Shown here piece after piece: positions 1 through 4,535 of a stretch of DNA of 5,541 nt (positions are counted from its first letter, which is position 1; every line of letters begins with the position of its first letter). The DNA is taken from NCBI GenBank assembly GCA_030673425.1, contig DAOVJB010000093.1, positions 1-5,541 of the forward strand, given 5' to 3'. This stretch comes from Elusimicrobiota bacterium. GTDB lineage: Bacteria > CAYTYR01 > UBA6262 > DAOVJB01. The notes beneath the pieces were generated by a model, which made no database searches, was not told where the DNA came from, and worked only from the letters and a program-made list of their open reading frames with translations. The position numbers were made by a program, and so were the translations under genes.

Positions 1-1
1 G

Positions 2-487
2 CTCAAACGCATTCAACCAATTCATCCTGTAGCATCATTACAACCACCATATAATATGATAAGACGTGGAACTGAAGATGAATTACTTCCGTATTGTAAA
101 GATAACAATATCGGGGTGATTGTTTATAGTCCTTTGGCATCAGGATTGCTTACAGGCAAGTTTACCAGGGGAAATATTAAAAATCTGCCTGAGGATGATT
201 GGCGAAAGACAAAAGATACAGATTTTCAAGACCCTGTTTTGACTGCTAATCTTGAATTAATTGAAGGATTACGTGAAATTACCAATAAGAGCAATAAAAC
301 TGTAGCACAGCTTGCTATTGCCTGGATTCTGCAGCGTCTGGAGGTAACAGCAGCTATTGTAGGAGCAAGACACCCGGAACAGATTAAAGAAACTGCCCTT
401 AGCGGAGAATGGATGCTGTCAGAGGAAGACATTTCTGCTGTAGAGATATTGCTTAAACAGCGTAAAAAGTTCTTGACAAAAATATAG
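2..487 (+). CDS. Aldo/keto reductase, C-terminal part (5' end outside window)
   Basis: The reading frame is open from base 2 with no start codon, so about 161 C-terminal residues of a longer protein are present. The Met at base 56 is internal, because conserved family sequence precedes it (HPVASLQPPYNM). Other family motifs are IGVIVYSPLASGLLTGK and, nearer the C-terminus, AIVGARHPEQIKE, which in this family belongs to the NADP(H)-binding end of the (beta/alpha)8 barrel. These resemble the IolS/YghZ-like group of NAD(P)H-dependent carbonyl reductases. The catalytic Asp-Tyr-Lys-His residues normally lie in the missing N-terminal half, so activity cannot be judged. The substrate cannot be predicted. 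A spacer of 51 bases separates it from fur, and the fur promoter -35 box lies within its last codons. Nothing links it functionally to the iron genes. Confidence 0.92.
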   Translation, partial: LKRIQPIHPVASLQPPYNMIRRGTEDELLPYCKDNNIGVIVYSPLASGLLTGKFTRGNIKNLPEDDWRKTKDTDFQDPVLTANLELIEGLREITNKSNKTVAQLAIAWILQRLEVTAAIVGARHPEQIKETALSGEWMLSEEDISAVEILLKQRKKFLTKI

Positions 488-502
488 GCACTATGATATA
501 GT
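473..502 (+). promoter_or_regulatory. Sigma70-type promoter for fur-feoA-feoB
   Basis: A perfect -35 box TTGACA (473-478) lies in the last codons of the aldo/keto reductase gene. After an 18-base spacer comes TATAGT (497-502; 5 of 6 matches to TATAAT), preceded by TG one base upstream (494-495), an extended -10. Transcription would start near 509, giving a leader of about 30 bases before the fur start. The start site falls inside the Fur-box-like sequence. Confidence 0.6.
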
Positions 503-525
503 TGAAATTGAGAATAAATTGCAAT
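502..525 (+). promoter_or_regulatory. Candidate Fur box in front of fur
   Basis: The 19-base core ATTGAGAATAAATTGCAAT (507-525) has two 9-base half-sites around a central A, with 6 of 9 positions symmetric. This is the geometry and AT-rich composition of Fur boxes. It lies just downstream of the -10 box, over the expected transcription start, where a bound repressor would block initiation. A related sequence (17 of 23 positions) occurs in inverted orientation before the porin gene. Negative autoregulation by Fur is common in the family; binding here is inferred. Confidence 0.5.
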
Positions 526-538
526 AGGAGTAAAAACA

Positions 539-1003
539 TTGATTAGTCAGGAAGAAAAGTTTTGTAATTTCCTTAAATTAAAAGGGTTGAAATTTACTCC
601 GGAGAGGAAAACTATCTTAAAGGAAATATTTTCTTTCCATAGTCATTTTGATGTAGATAAACTTTATGACAAGTTAAGAGAACAGAAAGAGCATATTTCG
701 CGTGCTACCATTTACAGGACTCTTCCTTTATTGGTTGGGAGCAATCTGATTAGTGAGGCTCTGCGTTGTGAAGGTAAAATTAGTTATGAACATATATATG
801 GACACGAACATCATGATCATATGATTTGTATAAAATGTGGAAAAATTATTGAATTTAGAAATGAAAATATTGAAAAATTACAAAATGAAATTTGCAAAAA
901 ATATGGCTTTAAAGCTGTAGAATATAGATTAGGAATCAGAGGATATTGCAACAAGTGTTCTAAAAGGTCTAAAAAAGAAAGGAATCTTTATGGGACTGGT
1001 TAA
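539..1003 (+). CDS. fur: Fur-family ferric uptake regulator
   Basis: This 154-residue protein is a Fe2+-responsive (or related metal-responsive) transcriptional regulator of the Fur family. The N-terminal winged helix covers about residues 8-75, with FTPERKTILKEIF (19-31) and the recognition helix SRATIYRTLPLL (54-65). The metal and dimerisation domain follows: HEHHDHMICIKCGKIIEF (89-106) holds the His/Asp-rich site and the first CxxC (97-100), and CNKC (137-140) is the second pair of the usual structural zinc site. The start is TTG at 539, eight bases after TAGGAG (525-530). The next in-frame Met is residue 95, too late to make a complete protein. The gene overlaps feoA by 14 bases, implying translational coupling and one operon, so iron regulation is the likeliest role. 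PerR- or Zur-like specificity cannot be excluded from sequence alone. Confidence 0.93.
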   Translation: MISQEEKFCNFLKLKGLKFTPERKTILKEIFSFHSHFDVDKLYDKLREQKEHISRATIYRTLPLLVGSNLISEALRCEGKISYEHIYGHEHHDHMICIKCGKIIEFRNENIEKLQNEICKKYGFKAVEYRLGIRGYCNKCSKRSKKERNLYGTG

Positions 1004-1220
1004 TTTAACTCAGATGGAATCTGGACAAAGTGGTGAAGTAGTAGAGATTCAGGGTGGATTTGGTATTACAAGAAAGTTAGAATCAATGGGTATTAGAGTA
1101 GGCAAACAGATTGTTAAAGTAAGCGGCTTATTTCTCCGTGGACCAGTGACTGTTAAAGTTGGTAATACACAGTTATCTATGGGACATGGTATGGCAGCTA
1201 AGATAATTGTAGAGGTATAA
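990..1220 (+). CDS. feoA: Ferrous iron transport protein FeoA
   Basis: FeoA is a small cytoplasmic SH3-like protein that supports FeoB-driven Fe2+ uptake, probably by acting on FeoB; its exact mechanism is unsettled. The 76-residue length is typical. The family pattern is clear: Leu-rich start, Gly-Gln-x-Gly (12-15), then KLESMGIRVG, LFLRGPVTVKV and a final SMGHGMAAKIIVEV, matching the usual 'rL..mGi..G', 'gPv.v.v' and 'lg..mA..I.v' signature. ATG at 990 is preceded by GAAAGGA (977-983) inside the end of fur. The first codons overlap the fur stop, and the gene ends two bases before feoB starts, so all three should be co-transcribed. Confidence 0.95.
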   Translation: MGLVNLTQMESGQSGEVVEIQGGFGITRKLESMGIRVGKQIVKVSGLFLRGPVTVKVGNTQLSMGHGMAAKIIVEV

Positions 1221-1222
1221 GA

Positions 1223-2944
1223 ATGAAAAAAATAGTACTTATGGGAAATCCCAATGTAGGAAAGAGCGTAGTTTTTTCCAGGCTTACAGGAACTCATGTG
1301 ATTGCTTCCAATTATCCTGGTACCACGGTAGAATTTACAGAAGGCTTTGCCAAGATAAATGAAGAACAGGTTACTATTATTGATGCACCCGGAACATATA
1401 CACTGGATCCTACCTGTAAAGCAGAAGAAGTTGCCGTGGAGATGTTGAAGGATGTAGATTTAGTGATTAATATAATAGATGCTACAAATCTAGAAAGAAA
1501 TCTTTATTTGACTTTAGAACTTATGGAGAAAGATATACCTGTTATAGTTGCTCTTAATATGTGGGATGAAACTAAGCATAAAGGTATAACCATAAATGTG
1601 GAAAAGCTTGAAGAGTTTCTAAGAGTACCTGTGATTCCTGTAGTCGCTGTTACAGGACAAGGGATAAATAGATTAGTTGGTAGGATACCAGAAGCTACAC
1701 CTCCAGGAGTACGCAAACATAAAAGGGGTGAAAGATGGAAAGATATAGGTAGAATTATAGATGAGACTCAAAAATTAGAACATCGTCATCATACATTCCT
1801 TGAAAGAGTAGAAGATGCCAGTATACATGCACTCACAGGAATTCCTATTGCGGCTGTTGTGATTTTTATTGCATTTAAGATAATCAGATTTATTGGTGAA
1901 GGTCTTATCGGATATGTTTTTGAGCCACTGTTTGAAAATATTTATGCTCCTGTAGTTATGAAATTAAGCGAAGTCTTAGGTTCCAAAGGATTCTTGCATG
2001 ATATAATCATAGGTAAACTTATTGAAGGAGAAATAGATTTTGTACAATCATTCGGATTGCTTACCACAGGACTTTTTGTTCCTATAGGTATGGTGTTACC
2101 TTATGTGTTTTCTTTCTTCCTGGTTCTTTCCTTTTTAGAAGACGTTGGATATCTACCCAGATTAGCTATTTTATTGGATAATTTAATGCATCGTTTAGGG
2201 TTACATGGTTATGCTATTATTCCTATGATACTTGGATTAGGATGCAATGTTCCCGGTATTATGGCTACCAGAATTCTTGAGAGCAGAAGAGAAAAATTTA
2301 TTGCTATTACCATAATGTCTATAGGTGTTCCCTGTGCAGCATTACAGGCGATGATATTCGGTTTGGTTGGTAAACAGGGAGGACTGTATGTAGCAATGGT
2401 ATTTGGTACCCTTTTTATAGTTTGGCTTGCTCTTGGACTTATCCTAAATTTAAGTGTTAAGGGTTTTAGCCCATCACTTTTAATTGAAGTACCGCCGTAT
2501 AGATTACCCTCATGGCGAGCATTACTAAAAAAATTCTGGATGCGATTATTTTATTTTATCAAAGAGGCACTACCAATAGTTCTTTTAGGAGTTATTATAA
2601 TCAATACTCTTTATATATTGAAGGTATTTGATGTTATTGCTGATTTGACCGCACCTGTTGTGACAGGTTTACTGGGATTACCTAAAGAAGCAGTTATTGC
2701 TATACTAATTGGTTTTTTGCGTAAGGATGTAGCAGTAGGTATGTTGGCTCCATTTAATTTAACTGCGCAGCAATTGGTTGTAAGCAGTACTGTACTTGCT
2801 ATGTTTTTCCCGTGTATTGCCACATTTACGATTATGTTTAAAGAATTAGGAAGTAAAGATACGATTAAAGCCACAGCGATAATGGTATTTGTTTCATTAT
2901 TAGTGGGAACAGTTCTTAATTTCATATTGCGTATAGTATTATAA
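1223..2944 (+). CDS. feoB: Ferrous iron transporter FeoB, short form
   Basis: This is an inner-membrane Fe2+ importer with an N-terminal GTPase. G-protein motifs: G1 GNPNVGKS (8-15), switch-I NYPGTT (30-35), G3 DAPG (54-57), G4 NMWD (112-115) and a G5-like stretch near 140-148. The membrane part starts around residue 206 and contains the first gate, GLGCNVPGIMATR (Cys341), and the second, FPCIAT (Cys531), with VEVPPYRLP-type and RKDVAVGML segments typical of the family. At 573 residues it is much shorter than E. coli FeoB (773). Most of the loss seems to be in the helical subdomain after the GTPase, only about 40-50 residues here. The segment equivalent to the usual CSARLPVY is VPCAALQAM (369-377). 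The frame is intact with no sign of decay, so this looks like a short-FeoB subgroup, not a truncation. The start follows AGAGG (1211-1215). No feoC follows. Confidence 0.95.
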   Translation: MKKIVLMGNPNVGKSVVFSRLTGTHVIASNYPGTTVEFTEGFAKINEEQVTIIDAPGTYTLDPTCKAEEVAVEMLKDVDLVINIIDATNLERNLYLTLELMEKDIPVIVALNMWDETKHKGITINVEKLEEFLRVPVIPVVAVTGQGINRLVGRIPEATPPGVRKHKRGERWKDIGRIIDETQKLEHRHHTFLERVEDASIHALTGIPIAAVVIFIAFKIIRFIGEGLIGYVFEPLFENIYAPVVMKLSEVLGSKGFLHDIIIGKLIEGEIDFVQSFGLLTTGLFVPIGMVLPYVFSFFLVLSFLEDVGYLPRLAILLDNLMHRLGLHGYAIIPMILGLGCNVPGIMATRILESRREKFIAITIMSIGVPCAALQAMIFGLVGKQGGLYVAMVFGTLFIVWLALGLILNLSVKGFSPSLLIEVPPYRLPSWRALLKKFWMRLFYFIKEALPIVLLGVIIINTLYILKVFDVIADLTAPVVTGLLGLPKEAVIAILIGFLRKDVAVGMLAPFNLTAQQLVVSSTVLAMFFPCIATFTIMFKELGSKDTIKATAIMVFVSLLVGTVLNFILRIVL

Positions 2945-2991
2945 TAATATTGCGGTTTTTGTATAAAGTTCTTAAGAATAGAAAATATTTT

Positions 2992-3014
2992 TATCCAAGG
3001 AAGGATTTTTGGAT
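2992..3014 (+). other. Small inverted repeat after feoB
   Basis: ATCCAA (2993-2998) can pair with TTGGAT (3009-3014) across a 10-base loop. An overlapping four-base pairing, ATCC (2993-2996) with GGAT (3003-3006), is followed by TTTT. It could be a weak terminator or attenuator between feoB and the porin, but the stems are short and the evidence is thin. I saw no convincing intrinsic terminator for the feo operon. Confidence 0.2.
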
Positions 3015-3030
3015 TAGAGAGGAGATAAAA

Positions 3031-3069
3031 ATGCAAAGTTCAAAGTGTAAGAGCAGGATAAACAGCTAA
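3031..3069 (+). CDS. Possible 12-codon leader peptide ORF
   Basis: ATG at 3031 follows AGAGGAG (3018-3024) with a six-base gap, one of the best ribosome-binding sites in the window. It opens only MQSSKCKSRINS before TAA (3067-3069). The peptide is small, basic and has a single Cys, with no recognised family. It lies in the feoB-porin spacer, upstream of the porin promoter, so it would be translated only from feo read-through or an unseen promoter. It could be a leader peptide, a gene-start remnant or a chance ORF. Confidence 0.25.
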   Translation: MQSSKCKSRINS

Positions 3070-3086
3070 TATTTTTTTAAGATATA

Positions 3087-3112
3087 TTTGCGAATGTATC
3101 TCAATTGCAATT
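3087..3112 (+). promoter_or_regulatory. Candidate Fur box in front of the porin gene
   Basis: On the minus strand, the 19-base sequence ATTGAGATACATTCGCAAA (plus-strand 3087-3105) resembles the element before fur (13 of 19 identical; 17 of 23 over 3088-3110 against 502-524). It occupies the -35 box and spacer of the porin promoter. It overlaps a perfect 10-base palindrome AATTGCAATT (3103-3112), of which nine bases also occur before fur. Fur control of the porin is inferred. Confidence 0.45.
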
Positions 3113-3117
3113 ATAAA
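3088..3117 (+). promoter_or_regulatory. Probable porin promoter
   Basis: TTGCGA (3088-3093; 4 of 6 -35 matches), an 18-base spacer, then TATAAA (3112-3117; 5 of 6). Initiation near 3124 would leave a leader of only about 15 bases, just enough for the ribosome-binding site AAAGGAG (3124-3130). The weak -35 and the overlapping operator-like sequence would suit a regulated promoter. Confidence 0.4.
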
Positions 3118-3138
3118 AAATGAAAAGGAGAATAAGAA

Positions 3139-4053
3139 ATGAAAAAATTAACTATAGTACTAGTTTTTAGTATAATGATAATATTACTCTTTTCAGCAAC
3201 CATCAAAGCTGAATCACTATCTAGCGTCGAGCTAAGTGGTCACATTGATATCGAAGTAAACATTCCCAAAAACGAACAACTCTCTTTTGAATTGGGAGGA
3301 GTTACGGTCAATATTGACTCTTTCCTCGCTGATGAAGTTTCAGGGTCTATTGTTTTAAAACCGGGTGCTGAAATTGAAGAAAATGGGACCATATTGGATG
3401 AAGCCTTTATAACAATCAGGAAGTATAAACCAATCAGCTTGCAATTTGGGAAAATGAGTATGCCTTTTGGCATCTTCAACAATCATCTAGTATCTGATCC
3501 TCTCACTAAGGAGTGGGAGATCAATGAAGTTGGGGCTATCTTTGGTAGTGATATAGAAGATTATAATCTTTCCTTTGCAGCGGCTGTCTATAGCACCGAT
3601 GTTTCTAATACCGAAAGGCTCATTAACTATACTTGTTTATTAAACTATATTCAAAAGAATCTCTTAAACTTAACTCTGTCTGTACATTACGGTCCGCAGG
3701 GAGCAAATGTAAATTATACTGATGTTGGGGGTAGTATAGAGACTATCTTTGAACCATTCATCATGGACGCTGAGTATGTTCGAGCGATTAGTTGTGGTAA
3801 TAGAAAATCCAAGCCATATACTGCTTACATCGGTTTAGCTTGGCAAGCGATGGAAGAATTGGAGATAGCTTCACGCTATGAGATAAACAGAGATGACGAT
3901 ACTGCAACCGACTCCACAAAGAGTAGCCTTGTGATCGGCTTGAACCTGGGGATAACTAATGATTTAATTCTTAGTGTTGAGGTGCGACAGGATACGATGG
4001 ATTTCGGTGTTAGCAGTAATCGGGGAGTTATCAAATTAGGCTATGAATTTTAA
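3139..4053 (+). CDS. Outer-membrane beta-barrel protein, LbtU-like siderophore porin
   Basis: This 304-residue protein starts at ATG 3139, eight bases after AAAGGAG. Residues 1-24 form a signal peptide (MKK, a long hydrophobic stretch, likely cleavage after IKA). The rest alternates polar and hydrophobic residues as in transmembrane beta strands, and the protein ends in LGYEF, a C-terminal Phe typical of outer-membrane barrels. The most diagnostic stretch is residues 103-130, with FGKMSMPFGIF and HLVSDPLTKE. From memory this matches the 'GK.yvPFG.f...misDPLT.e.gE' region of LbtU-family proteins; Legionella LbtU takes up legiobactin without TonB. The coiled-coil N-terminus I associate with some family members is absent. 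Placement after fur-feoAB and a Fur-box-like promoter support a role in iron passage across the outer membrane. A general porin with another substrate is the main alternative. Codons look somewhat richer in C-ending forms than feoB, a visual impression only. Confidence 0.7.
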   Translation: MKKLTIVLVFSIMIILLFSATIKAESLSSVELSGHIDIEVNIPKNEQLSFELGGVTVNIDSFLADEVSGSIVLKPGAEIEENGTILDEAFITIRKYKPISLQFGKMSMPFGIFNNHLVSDPLTKEWEINEVGAIFGSDIEDYNLSFAAAVYSTDVSNTERLINYTCLLNYIQKNLLNLTLSVHYGPQGANVNYTDVGGSIETIFEPFIMDAEYVRAISCGNRKSKPYTAYIGLAWQAMEELEIASRYEINRDDDTATDSTKSSLVIGLNLGITNDLILSVEVRQDTMDFGVSSNRGVIKLGYEF

Positions 4054-4076
4054 TTTACTATTTTGTGGGTTCTTTT

Positions 4077-4116
4077 TATAAATTCAGAAAGTGAATATAT
4101 AACTTTTTTATTTTTC
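4077..4116 (+). terminator. Probable intrinsic terminator of the porin gene
   Basis: TATAAATTCA (4077-4086) pairs with TGAATATATA (4092-4101), one mismatch, around a GAAAG loop. A T-rich run follows (4104-4116 and beyond). The stem is AT-only apart from one C-G pair, so termination may be weak. Confidence 0.45.
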
Positions 4117-4176
4117 TTTATTTTTATTGATATTCGACGGTAGATGAAAGTATTATTAAACAAAGATAAAAAAAAT

Positions 4177-4200
4177 AAAAATTTGTCTTGACAAATTTTT
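4177..4200. promoter_or_regulatory. 24-bp perfect palindrome over a -35 box (operator or hairpin)
   Basis: Two perfect 11-base arms, AAAAATTTGTC (4177-4187) and GACAAATTTTT (4190-4200), flank TT. The right arm and the spacer contain the TTGACA -35 box of the RNA promoter, so a dimeric repressor bound here would occlude it. I do not recognise the TTTGTC-N2-GACAAA core as the site of a known regulator. As RNA it could instead fold into a 10-bp hairpin with a CUUG loop followed by T-rich sequence, a second possible terminator for the upstream porin. Confidence 0.5.
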
Positions 4201-4217
4201 TAATTTTTTGCTATATT
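4188..4217 (+). promoter_or_regulatory. Promoter of the intergenic structured RNA
   Basis: Perfect -35 TTGACA (4188-4193), 18-base spacer, TATATT (4212-4217; 5 of 6) with an upstream TG (4209-4210), an extended -10. Predicted initiation at about 4224-4226 coincides with the 5' strand of the RNA's closing stem. Confidence 0.65.
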
Positions 4218-4223
4218 GTTTGC

Positions 4224-4397
4224 TCGTAGGGTAGCTAACCAGTTTGTTCTTTTGCTGATACTAGTGAAGGTAGAGCTCAGGCTGGGGCCGCTAATAGAAC
4301 CTGGAACAGGGGCAATGAAGTATGAAGGTTAGAGGTAGGCTCTCATACAGAGTCCCTCCCTACAAGAAAAGGCGGAGTTTGGAAACTCCGCCTTTTT
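4224..4397 (+). ncRNA. Orphan structured RNA of unknown class
   Basis: Between two very AT-rich flanks, 4226-4363 is about 49 % GC (68 of 138 bases). GTAGGG (4226-4231) pairs with CCCTAC (4358-4363) as a closing stem. Nested inside are CTAACC (4235-4240) with GGTTAG (4327-4332), ATACT (4258-4262) with AGTAT (4319-4323) and CAGG (4278-4281) with CCTG (4300-4303). A side hairpin GGCTCT-CATAC-AGAGTC lies at 4338-4354. A strong promoter starts the RNA at the closing stem and an intrinsic terminator ends it. No credible protein is encoded. It lacks the marks I know for 5S, SRP, tmRNA, T-box and common riboswitches. It could be a free-standing small RNA, or a riboswitch-like leader whose terminator precedes the cotransporter gene at 4536. 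That gene has its own promoter downstream, which favours a separate RNA. Confidence 0.6.
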
Positions 4398-4403
4398 CTT
4401 TTT
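4367..4403 (+). terminator. Strong intrinsic terminator of the RNA
   Basis: GGCGGAGTTT (4371-4380) and AAACTCCGCC (4383-4392) are perfect inverted repeats, forming at least nine pairs with a TGGA loop. They are preceded by AAAA (4367-4370) and followed by TTTTTCTTTTTC, so A-T pairs can extend the stem. The sequence could also act on the minus strand, but no gene needs it there. Confidence 0.92.
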
Positions 4404-4450
4404 CATCTATATATATTATATATTTATATAACACATTTCTTAAAATAATC

Positions 4451-4480
4451 TTGACAATGTAGTCTTTTTGATGATATATT
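4451..4480 (+). promoter_or_regulatory. Promoter of the Na+/phosphate cotransporter-family gene
   Basis: Perfect -35 TTGACA (4451-4456), 18-base spacer, TATATT (4475-4480) with TG at 4472-4473 (extended -10). Initiation near 4487 gives a leader of about 50 bases. It lies after the RNA terminator, so the gene can be expressed independently of the RNA. Confidence 0.6.
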
Positions 4481-4515
4481 ATTTCTTACTGGATTTGCTA
4501 TATCGTCTTTAATTA

Positions 4516-4535
4516 AGAGAGGATAATCTCTAGGA
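4516..4535 (+). promoter_or_regulatory. Ribosome-binding site inside a small hairpin
   Basis: AGAGA (4516-4520) can pair with TCTCT (4527-4531) around GGATAA, which places the purine-rich AGAGAGGA Shine-Dalgarno in the stem and loop. The linear distance from GGA to the ATG is 12 bases, longer than at the other genes here. Translation may be weak or structure-dependent. Confidence 0.35.

Noticed and set aside
56-487. Start of the aldo/keto reductase at the ATG at 56
   Set aside because: The 18 codons before it are open and encode conserved family sequence, so the gene begins outside the window.
1223-2944. FeoB as a truncated or broken gene
   Set aside because: All GTPase motifs, both membrane gates and the C-terminal segment are present in one open frame; it is short by design of its subgroup as far as can be seen.
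2945-3138. feoC downstream of feoB
   Set aside because: The spacer encodes no winged-helix-like protein; the only plausible start opens 12 codons.
226-3482. Minus-strand open frames at 226-432, 1049-1297, 1504-1716, 2611-3036 and 3240-3482
   Set aside because: They lie wholly or mostly opposite well-supported genes, show no recognisable motifs, and have low-complexity compositions expected of antisense translation.
4224-4397. Assignment of the intergenic RNA to 6S, SRP, 5S, tmRNA, T-box or a common riboswitch
   Set aside because: None of the sequence hallmarks I know is present (5S CCGAACUC, SRP GGAAG/AGCA apical motif, T-box UGGNACC, riboswitch cores). For 6S the pairing before the asymmetric loop is too short.
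4398-4440. TATATA-rich stretch as a repeat or origin element
   Set aside because: It is simple AT-rich spacer following a T-tract; no iterated unit or DnaA-box-like sequence was seen.
4322-4462. Small ORF starting at ATG 4322 and running through the terminator
   Set aside because: It would need translation through the RNA's closing stem and the intrinsic terminator, has no good ribosome-binding site, and gives a sequence with no protein-like features.
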